Notes: generated by a model not told the origin, from the letters alone. A DNA stretch of 64,000 nucleotides from UBA6183 sp943372215 (GCA_943372215.1 CALRXU020000011.1:62001-126000); one strand, 5' to 3'. Shown: positions 17,101 to 25,255, counted from the first letter of the stretch. A program made the numbers and translations.

Positions 17101-18504
17101 TTATTTTTTGTTAAACGCAGGCAAAATATACTTTGCATTGATTTCATTACTTGATGATTGCATATTATAATGCCCTGCAGTTATGACTGTTACTAAATTC
17201 AGGTACTTAAAAATATAAATTTTTTGCCCTCCATTTCCTTGAGCTAATTTTCCATAATATCTCACGCCTTCAGCATCTAAATACTTTGTCCACCACAAAT
17301 ATCCATAATCAAGTCCAGCCACAATGGAATGCTTTGCTAATGATTGTTCTACCCATTCTTTAGAAATCACTTGTTTATCATTCCATACTCCATTGTTAAG
17401 GTATAGTAATCCAAATTTTGCCATATCTCTTGGTCTTAAATTGACTTGACAAAATGTTTCTGCACTTGATTTGTCGGGTTTAAAATTCCATATAAAATCA
17501 TTAATTCCTAAATCTTTAAATAACGTTTGCCTTGCAAATTCCGGCACAGTCATTTTTGTTGCTTTTTCGATTATTCTGCCAAGTATTATCGGATTACTTG
17601 AGCAGTATTGTCCAATACCGCCTGCGCTATCTTTCATTGGCAGGTCAAGTGAGTATTGAATCCAATCATTTTCATAGGCCATTATTGACTCATTCCCAAC
17701 CGCTTTTGGATTATATACATCACAATCAAGTCCGCTTTGGTTGGTTAAAAGGTTTTCTATGGAAATTTTATTTTTTGCAACTAAATTATTCCTAAATGTG
17801 TATTCAGGGAAATAAGGAAGTATCTTTTCATTTACACTTTTGATATAACCTTTGTCAATGGCAATTCCAGCAAGTGCTGAAAGATAACTTTTTGTGGCAG
17901 AGCGAAGTTCGTGCAGTTTGGTTTTATTGTATTCATAAAAATACTCTTCAAAAACAAGTTTACCATCTTTAATAATTAAAACACTATGAACATTAGGATA
18001 AGTACCATCAAGGATTTTCCGCATCATTTCATTTAACAAGGCTGTGTCTAAATTTGTGTTATTGATATTCCCTGTTTCTAAACCGTCATTATCATTTTTT
18101 GGTTGTTGATAGGTATATTTATAGTTTTTTGGAACATTAAGTCGTGGATACCACATTGCTTTTGGGAAATTCACTTTTTTATTTAACGAATTAAAAGTGT
18201 CTTTATCTGCATAATAATAACCTGCTATTTTGTTTTTTTTATCCCTAAAGAATTGGACTTTAGTTTTAGTCATATCCATAAATAAGTCCTTCTCCATTGG
18301 AGATATATTATATTTACTCTCGTTGATGATAGCGTACATGATTGAGTCCTTAGGGGAGATAGCAATTTTTAATGTAGCATTATTTTGGTACTCGTAAAGT
18401 CCCTCATATTCCTTTAGTTGCTTGTAAGTAATATTATAGGCTTGCTGTGAATAACCGTAAGCAGTTAAAAGAATAAACGTGGCCAATAGGAGTATCTTTT
18501 TCAT
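17101..18504 (-). CDS. Secreted serine hydrolase, class C beta-lactamase fold
   Basis: The 467-residue protein has a signal peptide (cleavage near Y-G-Y-S-Q) and an N-terminal domain of about 120 residues (beginning L-K-E-Y-E-G-L-Y-E-Y) that resembles the small beta domain found attached to such hydrolases. The catalytic domain shows S202-A-T-K205 (SxxK), a Y-C-S-S motif for the tyrosine, and G-N-G-G-Q in place of the KTG-type strand. The family includes esterases, peptidases and penicillin-binding-like enzymes; no resistance claim is warranted. Its ATG overlaps the TGA of the hydrolase upstream (ATGA), so it is translationally coupled. Confidence 0.88.
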   Translation of the reverse strand: MKKILLLATFILLTAYGYSQQAYNITYKQLKEYEGLYEYQNNATLKIAISPKDSIMYAIINESKYNISPMEKDLFMDMTKTKVQFFRDKKNKIAGYYYADKDTFNSLNKKVNFPKAMWYPRLNVPKNYKYTYQQPKNDNDGLETGNINNTNLDTALLNEMMRKILDGTYPNVHSVLIIKDGKLVFEEYFYEYNKTKLHELRSATKSYLSALAGIAIDKGYIKSVNEKILPYFPEYTFRNNLVAKNKISIENLLTNQSGLDCDVYNPKAVGNESIMAYENDWIQYSLDLPMKDSAGGIGQYCSSNPIILGRIIEKATKMTVPEFARQTLFKDLGINDFIWNFKPDKSSAETFCQVNLRPRDMAKFGLLYLNNGVWNDKQVISKEWVEQSLAKHSIVAGLDYGYLWWTKYLDAEGVRYYGKLAQGNGGQKIYIFKYLNLVTVITAGHYNMQSSSNEINAKYILPAFNKK

Positions 18505-19241
18505 TTTAAATTGTTTTTTATATCGTTCATAAAATTAATCAGGTTATCAAATGTCTGTTGCTGTTGTTCTTCCAATGATATGTCAGCCGAATCGTCCATA
18601 AGTAGTTTGCCTAAATACCCAAATTGAGAATGATTGCCTCCCTTTATCAAAACTAATTTTGTGTCCTGAGGTAACTTTGTTTTATTCTCCATAACCTCCT
18701 CAACGTTTGCAAGCCCATCATTTTCGGCATATAATTTAATACAAGGAATCTTCTGACTTGACAAATCTATATCTCTTGGGTGTGAAGTTCCCATTAGAAA
18801 AAGACCTTTCATTAAGTTTGGATTTTCATGGACAAATTGAGCAGCCATTTTGCCTCCTTGCGAATGTCCGCCAATGATATAATTTCCTTGTTTTAAATGG
18901 AATAATTTAGATGTTTTTTGATAGTCATATTGTGGAAGCCTCCAATTCATTTTTATTAGATGACAGGTAAATCCATTTTCTGCTATTTTTTTGCAAAGTG
19001 GAGTATATGCTTTCGGGTCTGTTAAGCCACCTTGAAAAAAAATAATTTCAAGTTTATTTTTGGAAGTATCAGATTTAAAAATAATTTGGTCATCAGTTTC
19101 AATTACAGAAACAATGTCTGAGTTTAAAAATGTGTCTTTGGGAAGATTGTGAGATTGGAATGTCGTCCAGCTCCAAACAAAGAAAATTAGTACAAGGCTA
19201 AACCAAATAATCTTAAAGATTTTCCACCTTTTTTTTTTCAT
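18501..19241 (-). CDS. Membrane-anchored alpha/beta hydrolase
   Basis: An open frame extends to 19313, but I choose the ATG at 19241 because it begins a typical anchor (M-K-K-K-R-W-K-I-F-K-I-I-W-F, helix to about residue 24) and follows a 34-residue small frame by 5 bases. The 246-residue product carries G-G-H-S-Q-G-G as nucleophile elbow, Y-A-E-N-D-G for the acid and G-G-N-H-S-Q-F-G for the base. The fold resembles the PF12695-like hydrolases. The substrate is unknown. It overlaps the serine hydrolase start by four bases, so the pair should be made together. Confidence 0.85.
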   Translation of the reverse strand: MKKKRWKIFKIIWFSLVLIFFVWSWTTFQSHNLPKDTFLNSDIVSVIETDDQIIFKSDTSKNKLEIIFFQGGLTDPKAYTPLCKKIAENGFTCHLIKMNWRLPQYDYQKTSKLFHLKQGNYIIGGHSQGGKMAAQFVHENPNLMKGLFLMGTSHPRDIDLSSQKIPCIKLYAENDGLANVEEVMENKTKLPQDTKLVLIKGGNHSQFGYLGKLLMDDSADISLEEQQQQTFDNLINFMNDIKNNLK

Positions 19242-19246
19242 AATCT

Positions 19247-19351
19247 TCACTTTTTTAGAGAAAGAAATAGTCCGGCAGTAATTAAAAATAAACACACTCC
19301 CAAAATGAGCCAACGTGTCTTTTTGTTTTTTGATAAGAATTCTCCTAACAT
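19247..19351 (-). CDS. 34-residue single-helix membrane peptide
   Basis: A short frame from the ATG at 19351 encodes MLGEFLSKNKKTRWLILGVC then LFLITAGLFLSLKK: a basic N-terminal region, one ideal membrane helix and a basic end. The TGA stop lies 5 bases before the chosen start of the alpha/beta hydrolase, in the arrangement of a translationally linked gene. It overlaps, in another frame, the rejected N-terminal extension of that hydrolase. Coding is inferred from the clean helix and spacing. Function is unknown; it could be a small partner of the hydrolase. Confidence 0.5.
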   Translation of the reverse strand: MLGEFLSKNKKTRWLILGVCLFLITAGLFLSLKK

Positions 19352-19452
19352 ATTTTATTGTTTAATATTTCTTTATTTGACTGGTTGTTGTCTTGTCATA
19401 AATTGGCTTAAAATTGCGTTGTACTTTTGAGTCTGAGTTGGCATAACGCACA

Positions 19453-19530
19453 ACGTCAGTCTGTCTAAAAACTACGTTTTGTAGCTCAAAAATAGGATAT
19501 TTTTAGGCGATATGCCCAAGGCTTAAAAAA
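19453..19530 (+). repeat. Dispersed repeat R1, copy B
   Basis: This copy runs ACGTCAG, CTAAAAACTACGTTTTGTA, GCTCAAAAATAGGATAT, TTTTAGGCGATAT, AAGGCTTAAAAAATAG. Most of it matches copy C (25151-25255) base for base, and its right half matches copy A. It sits between the 34-residue peptide gene and the first DUF1456 gene. Confidence 0.6.
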
Positions 19531-19587
19531 TAGTTTGGGTAATTATTGGAGAAAACCGGGATGCGTAAGCAATTGAATTGAAAGTAA

Positions 19588-20088
19588 TTATTTGCTATTC
19601 GGCACGGTAGGTGCTGTTTCGCCAGATTTTCTGGACGTTTTTTGTATTTGTAGTCCCATTAAAAAGTTGCGTAAAATCTGGTCTTTACACACCCTAAATT
19701 TTTCGTGTTCGGGGTTTCTAAATAGGGCTGCCAATTCACTTTTGCTGAACCTGAAATCAGCCAATTGTAGAATCGCTAGGATGTCCTCATCTTTTAGGTT
19801 CAAGGCAATTCTTAGTTTTCTAAAGATTAAGTTATTATTTAAACTTTTTTCGGGCTTTGGGGTTTCACTACCTTGTTGCCCCCTGTTTTGAATGATAAAA
19901 CCGTTTAGGAAAGCAGATAAATTAATATCATACAAGGGCGTAAATGCTTCTTCTTCTTCCTTCTTAAGCCATTTGCCCATTTGCTCCTGATTAACTGTTG
20001 CTCCTCCTTTTAAAAATAGCCCTATCATGGCTTCATCTGTTATCCTAAATGTATAGCGAAGTCGCCTAAGTATATCGTTGTTATTCAT
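19588..20088 (-). CDS. DUF1456 (YehS-like) protein, copy 1
   Basis: The 166-residue protein contains two copies of the DUF1456 motif: N-N-D-I-L-R-R-L-R-Y-T-F at the start and N-N-L-I-F-R-K-L-R-I-A-L-N-L near residue 85. Each is followed by a short helical unit ending in F-L-N-G or F-L-M-G-L. The family (E. coli YehS) has no established function. A second gene at 23868-24344 differs at only 7 of the first 157 residues; this copy has a longer tail (T-A-P-T-V-P-N-S-K). The identity extends outside the coding region, so one copy arose by recent duplication. Confidence 0.88.
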   Translation of the reverse strand: MNNNDILRRLRYTFRITDEAMIGLFLKGGATVNQEQMGKWLKKEEEEAFTPLYDINLSAFLNGFIIQNRGQQGSETPKPEKSLNNNLIFRKLRIALNLKDEDILAILQLADFRFSKSELAALFRNPEHEKFRVCKDQILRNFLMGLQIQKTSRKSGETAPTVPNSK

Positions 20089-20236
20089 AATAATGCGGCA
20101 ATTTAAGGTTATTTCCGCGTATAATTTTTCACAAAGGTTTAATAGATAAATCCTTGTTCAAACAAAAAATAGCTTTTAATGGTTTTGACATAAGTTGCAC
20201 ATTTATCTTGTAATGTGAGAACATTTACCGCTTTTA
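19618..20236 (-). repeat. Segmental duplication, unit 1 (DUF1456 gene and upstream)
   Basis: Bases 19618-20088 match 23874-24344 at a constant offset of 4256 with no indel, and the similarity continues about 145 bases upstream of the start codon with a few small gaps. It ends near 20236. The left boundary falls inside the last codons of the gene. Confidence 0.85.
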
Positions 20237-20450
20237 GCAGAAGATTTATATTTTGGTATTCTCGATAATATTCCGTTTCAAGCCTTTTGAAATGTCAAAG
20301 TATATGTAAATTGAAACGATAAAATTAATTAAAAGAAAAAGGGTGAAAAATGCCTCAATTCGGATAAGACTCAAAATACTGAGTTTTTATTAAACATAAA
20401 ACTGAAGAAGTAAAAAAAAAGTATCGTTAATCAAAGAACCATTCACTGGA

Positions 20451-21140
20451 TCACTTAATAGTTAAAATAAACCCAACACCAAATACATTTTCAATACTTA
20501 CTGATGAATCATCCTTAAGGTATTTACGAATTTTGGTAATAAATACATCTAGACTTCTCCCTAAAAAATAATCGTTTTCACCCCACAACTCTTTCAATAG
20601 TGTTTCGCGTTTAACCACTTGATTGCAGTTAATGGATAAATAAGTTAAGATCTTACATTCCTTCTCTGTCATTCGCTTAATCTGACCATTTAAGCATAAC
20701 GATTGATTGTTGCTATCGAAGTTGTATTTACCAATTGAAATAAGCTCTTTTTTATTATTGGTTTCAGGTATCCTGCGAATAACTGCTTTGATTTTCCAGA
20801 GTAATTCTTCTTCATCAAAAGGTTTAGTGATATAATCATCGGCTCCCAAACCGTAACCTATAAGTTTATCCGCCTTAAATGACCTAGCCGTTATAAACAG
20901 AATAGGTATGTTTTTGTCCTCTAAGCGTATGGCTTTTGCCACTGTAAATCCGTCTATCTTTGGCATCATTACATCTAATAAACACATGTCAAATGAGTAA
21001 GTTTGAAAGGCCTTTAAGGCTAATTCTCCATCTTTACAGAGCTGTACTTTAAAACCATGTGTTTCCAAATAATCAATTAACAGAATACCTAAATGAAGGT
21101 CATCCTCTGCCAATAATATATTAAGCTTTTCCTTAAGCAT
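20451..21140 (-). CDS. OmpR/RprY-type response regulator
   Basis: The 229-residue protein has a receiver domain (residues 5-120) with the acidic pair A-E-D-D, phosphoacceptor Asp56 in L-L-D-V-M-M-P-K-I-D-G, threonine in F-I-T-A-R and lysine in I-T-K-P-F. A C-terminal OmpR winged helix (130-229) follows, with L-T-Y-L-S and L-W-G-E-N-D-Y-F-L-G-R-S-L-D-V-F-I-T-K-I-R-K-Y-L. The latter form is close to RprY-like regulators of Bacteroidota. It overlaps the end of the kinase gene by 8 bases, so the pair is co-translated. About 210 bases of AT-rich sequence between it and the duplicated unit hold no gene. Confidence 0.93.
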   Translation of the reverse strand: MLKEKLNILLAEDDLHLGILLIDYLETHGFKVQLCKDGELALKAFQTYSFDMCLLDVMMPKIDGFTVAKAIRLEDKNIPILFITARSFKADKLIGYGLGADDYITKPFDEEELLWKIKAVIRRIPETNNKKELISIGKYNFDSNNQSLCLNGQIKRMTEKECKILTYLSINCNQVVKRETLLKELWGENDYFLGRSLDVFITKIRKYLKDDSSVSIENVFGVGFILTIK

Positions 21141-22371
21141 ATGGCAAAGTAATGGTAAATTGTGTTCCTTTTCCTTTTTCGCTTACTAATGTTATCGTTC
21201 CTTTATGCAGCATGATAATTTTTCTGACGTAAGCTAACCCCAGCCCAAATCCTTTTACATCGTGAACATTACCGGTTGGAATTCTGTAGAATTTATCAAA
21301 CACTTTCTGTTGATATTCTTTGGCTATTCCTATTCCGTTATCGGAAATAACAATAACAAGATGTTCTCCATCGGAAGAGGTTTGAAGGGTTAAAATGGCT
21401 TTGGAGTGCGTGTATTTAATGGCGTTATCAATAATATTTCTGATGGCATTGGTCAGATGTGTTTTATCTCCAAGCATTAAAAAACAATCGGCATTCAGCA
21501 AAAGGTTAATCTTCCCCTGTTTTTCTTCCAATTGCATACTCATACATTTTAAAGACTCTTTAATAAGAACGTGGATATTCAGTTCTGTTTTTTGCAACGG
21601 AATCTCACCACGTTCAAGTGCTGTCATACTCAACACATGTTCAACCTGAAGCTTCAGTTTTTCATTCTCCTCAAGTATGATTTCTGAGTAATAGTGTATT
21701 TTGTTTTGTTGCTTACTGCTTGTGTCCTTTAATATCATTTTGCCGGCAAGTGCAATATTGGTTAATGGTGTTTTAAACTCATGTGTCATATTGTTTAAAA
21801 AGTCGGTTGTGTGCTCCGATATTTCTTTCTCTTTTAATAGCGTTATAACTGTTCGCCAAAATAATACAAGTACAATGATTATGAGTAGAATAGAGACCAC
21901 AAACAAACCCCCCATCTCTGCAAGAATAAATTGTTTTTTATCGGGTAAAATCAGTTTTAATTCAAATCGTTTGATATTAGAAGCTTCAAAGGGTTTATAG
22001 TAGTCATAACTGGTAAAACTGTTTCTGTGTTTATTGGCAATTGTTTTGGGTTTGATAATTTCAAATTTGTAAGGAATATAAAAATGGTAAAACCGCATAT
22101 AATAATTAAATAGGGAATCTATTTTGTGAATTTCATCCTCTCCCAATTTACCATCCGATCCTTCCTCTTGACAATCGGCAATCTTTTTGCAAGTTTCCTC
22201 ATCAGTGCCAATAGCCTCGGTTGTTCGCGATAGTACCATGTTCGCTTTTTCGGTAAATATTTCCTCTTTGATTTGAGCTGTTTGTATCATCCAGTTTATT
22301 TGAATACCTAGCAAACCAATCAAGGCAATAGATGAAGCGGCAATAAACAGATAGTTACGATTTGATTTCAC
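21133..22371 (-). CDS. Membrane sensor histidine kinase (RprX-like)
   Basis: The 412-residue kinase has a membrane helix at about residues 8-28, a periplasmic sensor region of about 120 residues containing two cysteines (C61 and C67) spaced like a disulfide, and a second helix at about 152-173. HisKA carries His197 in M-T-H-E-F-K-T-P-L, and HATPase_c has N-I-I-D-N-A-I-K-Y (N box), D-N-G-I-G-I (G1) and G-F-G-L-G-L-A-Y-V (G2). All catalytic boxes are intact. Genes for a monohaem lipoprotein and a TonB-C protein diverge from its upstream region and are plausible targets. Confidence 0.93.
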   Translation of the reverse strand: MKSNRNYLFIAASSIALIGLLGIQINWMIQTAQIKEEIFTEKANMVLSRTTEAIGTDEETCKKIADCQEEGSDGKLGEDEIHKIDSLFNYYMRFYHFYIPYKFEIIKPKTIANKHRNSFTSYDYYKPFEASNIKRFELKLILPDKKQFILAEMGGLFVVSILLIIIVLVLFWRTVITLLKEKEISEHTTDFLNNMTHEFKTPLTNIALAGKMILKDTSSKQQNKIHYYSEIILEENEKLKLQVEHVLSMTALERGEIPLQKTELNIHVLIKESLKCMSMQLEEKQGKINLLLNADCFLMLGDKTHLTNAIRNIIDNAIKYTHSKAILTLQTSSDGEHLVIVISDNGIGIAKEYQQKVFDKFYRIPTGNVHDVKGFGLGLAYVRKIIMLHKGTITLVSEKGKGTQFTITLPYA

Positions 22372-22567
22372 TTTTATGTGTTTGAGTGGTGTTGTTCAAA
22401 AGTAGTTATTCCTAGGTATTCCTGATATACTTTAACAAGTCGTTAACACCACAATAACTAGTTGGTAACAACCTGATAATTGTAGGCATGTTACTTTTGT
22501 TAAGTAAATTTTATATTTCATAAATTGAAAAAAAATGAATCTTACCATCTTTAATTCAAGAAACACC

Positions 22568-22981
22568 ATGAAAATGACACACAGAACCCTAATAGCAATT
22601 ATAGCAATCATTATTGCTGCTTGCAGCACTACTAAAAAAAGTACTACTGTAGTTGCTCCTATTGTTGTTGAACCAGTATCTGAAGTTCCCTTGGTTTTAG
22701 TCAAACCGGCAAATGGGACTTATGTTCCTGGTGTTGAAGAGCTTACTGCCATTCAAGAGAAGTATAAAGAAGTAACGATGGAAAAACTTAAGGAGGGACA
22801 TTTACTGTACACAGCAAGCGCTTGCATTAAATGCCATGAGGCTGTAAATATTTACAGGTTTAATGAGCTGCAATGGAAAAACATTATTGATGATATGGCA
22901 ATAAGAGCAGGAATTTCGCAGGAACAAAAGGATGCAGTGTATAAATACGTGCTTGCCATTAAAGCTGTTCAACCCAAATAA
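22568..22981 (+). CDS. Monohaem cytochrome c-like lipoprotein
   Basis: I choose the ATG at 22568, which gives a lipoprotein signal with lipobox I-I-A-A-C19; an upstream ATG at 22535 would put 11 extra residues before it. After a flexible T- and P-rich linker, a small domain carries one haem-binding motif C86-I-K-C-H90, and a methionine in I-D-D-M-A-I may be the sixth ligand. The mature protein would be about 119 residues, attached to a membrane facing the periplasm, or exposed on the surface. Its role as an electron carrier or redox sensor is inference. It diverges from the two-component system by about 200 bases. Confidence 0.8.
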   Translation: MKMTHRTLIAIIAIIIAACSTTKKSTTVVAPIVVEPVSEVPLVLVKPANGTYVPGVEELTAIQEKYKEVTMEKLKEGHLLYTASACIKCHEAVNIYRFNELQWKNIIDDMAIRAGISQEQKDAVYKYVLAIKAVQPK

Positions 22982-23038
22982 ATAACTGGTTCAGTTATGT
23001 ATATTGAATTCCAATAATCTCACCTAAAATATTATCAG

Positions 23039-23806
23039 ATGAAAAGTACCATTATCAGCTTGCTTACCACATTATTATGTATTCATGTTTTTGCTCAAAA
23101 TACAAAGTATCAATATGAGGGACGTTTTGCTCCCACAGTTAAAAAGGAAAAACTACAGAAGGCGGTATTCCTTGGAGATATATCCTTGGAGCTATGGGAA
23201 CATATTTCACTGCCTGCCAAAGAATATTATGAATTTAATAAACGAAGTAAAACCGAAGGATACTATAACTATCATACGATTATAGATTATGTTTCGGTGG
23301 ATATTTCAACAATTCGTAATAACAAAAGGATAACTGCACGAAGCACTAGCAATAGGTTGACTCCTGAACAAAAGGAGATTTTAAATGCAGTTGATTTCGG
23401 TGCTGATATAGACATTGAAATTAGCTTCAAATATAAAATAGACTTGGACGATACCGTTCCTGATATTATTAGAAAGGGTAAAGTAACTGTAATAGCCCTT
23501 CCCGCATATGAGGCTGAATTTATTGATAATAAGGATTTTGCGGGTTATATTACTGAGCATGTTATCTCTGTAATTAAACAAACCGATGCAGGTGAAAAAG
23601 TGAGACAGGCAATTGTAAAGTTTACAGTAGATGAAAATGGAAATATTGTGAATGCTGGCATTTTCAAAACATCAACCGACAAACGAGTTGATACATTGTT
23701 GCTAGATATTATTCGTGGAATGCCTAAATGGAAATCGGCAAAAAATGAAAAGGGAATAAAGGTAAAGCAGCAGTTTAAAATTCCTTTTGGTTCGGGAGGA
23801 TGTTAG
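23039..23806 (+). CDS. Secreted protein with a TonB C-terminal-like domain
   Basis: The 255-residue protein has a signal peptide (cleavage near V-F-A-Q) and no other membrane helix. Residues about 170-252 resemble the TonB C-terminal domain: I-V-K-F-T-V-D-E-N-G-N-I-V-N-A-G-I, then M-P-K-W-K-S-A-K, and K-Q-Q-F-K-I-P-F. Without the N-terminal anchor and the proline-rich spacer, it cannot be a standard energy transducer; it may be a periplasmic protein that uses the fold for binding. It follows the haem lipoprotein by 57 bases in the same direction and is probably co-transcribed. Confidence 0.75.
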   Translation: MKSTIISLLTTLLCIHVFAQNTKYQYEGRFAPTVKKEKLQKAVFLGDISLELWEHISLPAKEYYEFNKRSKTEGYYNYHTIIDYVSVDISTIRNNKRITARSTSNRLTPEQKEILNAVDFGADIDIEISFKYKIDLDDTVPDIIRKGKVTVIALPAYEAEFIDNKDFAGYITEHVISVIKQTDAGEKVRQAIVKFTVDENGNIVNAGIFKTSTDKRVDTLLLDIIRGMPKWKSAKNEKGIKVKQQFKIPFGSGGC

Positions 23807-23867
23807 GGGAGAAATGGCAGAAAATACAAAGGCTAACGCATCCAACTGTAAGTTTTTTGTGATGCCT

Positions 23868-24344
23868 TTATCGTTCGCCAGATTTTCTGGACGTTTTTTG
23901 TATTTGTAGTCCCATTAAAAAGTTGCGTAAAATCTGGTCTTTACACACCCTAAATTTTTCGTGTTCGGGGTTTCTAAATAGGGCTGCCAATTCACTTTTG
24001 CTGAACCTGAAATCTGCCAGTTGTAGAATCGCTAGGATGTCCTCATCTCTTAGGTTCAAGGCAATTTTTAGTTTTCTAAAGATTAAGTTATTATTTAAAC
24101 TTTTTTCGGGCTTTGGGGTTTCATTACCTTGTTGCCCCCTGTTTTGAATGATAAAACCGTTTAGGAAAGCAGATAAATTAATATCATACAAGGGCATAAA
24201 CGTTTCTTCTTCTTCTTTCTTAAGCCATTTGCCAATTTGCTCCTGATTAACCGTTGCTCCTCCTTTTAAAAATAGCCCTATCATGGCATCATCTGTTATC
24301 CTAAATGTATAGCGAAGTCGCCTAAGTATATCGTTGTTATTCAT
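23868..24344 (-). CDS. DUF1456 (YehS-like) protein, copy 2
   Basis: This 158-residue protein is a near-duplicate of the gene at 19588-20088: I count seven differences (E19D, M37I, A48T, T50M, S74N, R93K, K99R) in the first 157 residues. It ends early as S-G-E-R because the duplicated segment stops inside the last codons. All changes are conservative or in loop positions, so both proteins are probably functional. The family has no known role. Its upstream homology reaches the stop codon of the PIN toxin gene, which suggests that this is the inserted copy, but direction cannot be proven from sequence alone. Confidence 0.88.
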   Translation of the reverse strand: MNNNDILRRLRYTFRITDDAMIGLFLKGGATVNQEQIGKWLKKEEEETFMPLYDINLSAFLNGFIIQNRGQQGNETPKPEKSLNNNLIFRKLKIALNLRDEDILAILQLADFRFSKSELAALFRNPEHEKFRVCKDQILRNFLMGLQIQKTSRKSGER

Positions 24345-24482
24345 AATACAGCGGCAATTTAAGGTTATTTCCGTGTATAATTTTCTTACCTAGGTTTAAT
24401 AGATAAATCCTTGTTCGAACAAAAAATGGCTTTGATATAAGTTGTGCATTTATCTAGTAACGTGAGAACAGTTAATGCTTTT
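23874..24482 (-). repeat. Segmental duplication, unit 2
   Basis: This is the partner of 19618-20236. Similarity starts at the shared TTCGCCAGATTTTCTGG and ends at about 24482, within the stop codon of the PIN gene. The upstream part carries several small indels relative to unit 1, while the coding part has none. Confidence 0.85.
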
Positions 24483-24906
24483 AAAGATTCGTGCTTCTTT
24501 CCGATAGAAATTGGGTAATTGTGACGATTTTTGTCTTGCCCAACTTGTTCACCTCTAATAAGTCTTTGTCACCTGTTAATAGATAGGTTGCATTGCTATC
24601 AGCAGCTAGTGAGAGCAAGAAATTGTCCTTGTAGTCACGGCAAAGGTTAATATTTGAACTCACAGCGACAAATTCTGCATGTAAGCTAATTTGTAATAAA
24701 AGTTCTTCCAAGTCTGCAAGATTAAAGTACTTTTTAAGTTTTGGTCTTCTGGCTACTTCTATAAATTCGTCAAGTAACTCTTGGCTAAAAATGATGGTTA
24801 TTGTTTGGTCAAGAAAGAATTTATCAAGGCCTGAGGTTCTTTTGGATAATAAGAAACTAATCCAAAGATTGGTGTCAATAATGATTCTATGCTTTTTTCT
24901 TCGCAT
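24481..24906 (-). CDS. PIN-domain toxin of a toxin-antitoxin pair
   Basis: The 141-residue protein shows the PIN nuclease acidic residues: I-I-I-D-T-N-L-W near residue 10, the E-L-L-D-E-F glutamate near 44, and C-R-D-Y-K-D-N-F with T-G-D-K-D-L in the C-terminal half. This layout matches the COG1569-type toxin family, which cleaves RNA and is held in check by a small partner. The start overlaps the end of the antitoxin gene by 20 bases. Its stop codon coincides with the border of the DUF1456 duplication, leaving the toxin complete. Confidence 0.88.
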   Translation of the reverse strand: MRRKKHRIIIDTNLWISFLLSKRTSGLDKFFLDQTITIIFSQELLDEFIEVARRPKLKKYFNLADLEELLLQISLHAEFVAVSSNINLCRDYKDNFLLSLAADSNATYLLTGDKDLLEVNKLGKTKIVTITQFLSERSTNL

Positions 24907-25108
24907 AACGCTTTGTCCTTACAAGCTCAACTTCTTTGGTTATCATCTCAAGCGTTGGGATTTCTGGAGATGCCTTTTTGCGAAGTTTAGCTACAACTTT
25001 CATGAAATCACTTTCTCGCTCATCTCTAATTGAAATGAGATTCAAGTCAGCAAGATCTTTCAAAAGTCTTGTCGCTTTAGGATCCAATATCTCTATTTGC
25101 AGTGTCAT
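24887..25108 (-). CDS. Antitoxin partner of the PIN toxin
   Basis: The 73-residue protein starts at the ATG at 25108 (an in-frame TTG at 25117 lies inside a promoter-like TATATTTG and is less likely). It begins M-T-L-Q-I-E-I-L-D-P-K-A-T-R-L-L-K-D-L, a pattern common in short antitoxins of COG1569-type pairs, followed by a helical toxin-binding region and a basic end (R-T-K-R-Y-A-K-K-K-A). The 20-base overlap with the toxin gene is typical for coupled synthesis. The TATATTTG element (25122-25115) would give a very short leader; no good -33 element is seen. Confidence 0.8.
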   Translation of the reverse strand: MTLQIEILDPKATRLLKDLADLNLISIRDERESDFMKVVAKLRKKASPEIPTLEMITKEVELVRTKRYAKKKA

Positions 25109-25150
25109 TTGATTCAAATATAACGTTTTTTACTGTTGTTAGGGCATGAA

Positions 25151-25255
25151 CGCTAACGTCAGCCTCCCGCATTGCGGGACAAGCCCCTCTAAAACTACGT
25201 TTTGTTACTCAAAAATAGGATATTTTAGGCCATATAACGAAGGCTTGAAAAATAG
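25151..25255 (+). repeat. Dispersed repeat R1, copy C
   Basis: This copy contains GCTAACGTCAGCCT, a short palindrome (TCCCGCATTGCGGGA), CTAAAACTACGTTTTGTTAC, TCAAAAATAGGATAT, TTTAGGC and GAAGGCTTGAAAAATAG. It is the longest copy and starts beside the antitoxin gene. Confidence 0.6.

Noticed and set aside
17101..18504. Antibiotic-resistance beta-lactamase
   Set aside because: The fold and SxxK motif are shared with many esterases and peptidases; there is no specific sign of beta-lactam hydrolysis.
19242..19313. N-terminal extension of the membrane hydrolase
   Set aside because: It lacks signal character and overlaps the 34-residue membrane peptide in another frame.
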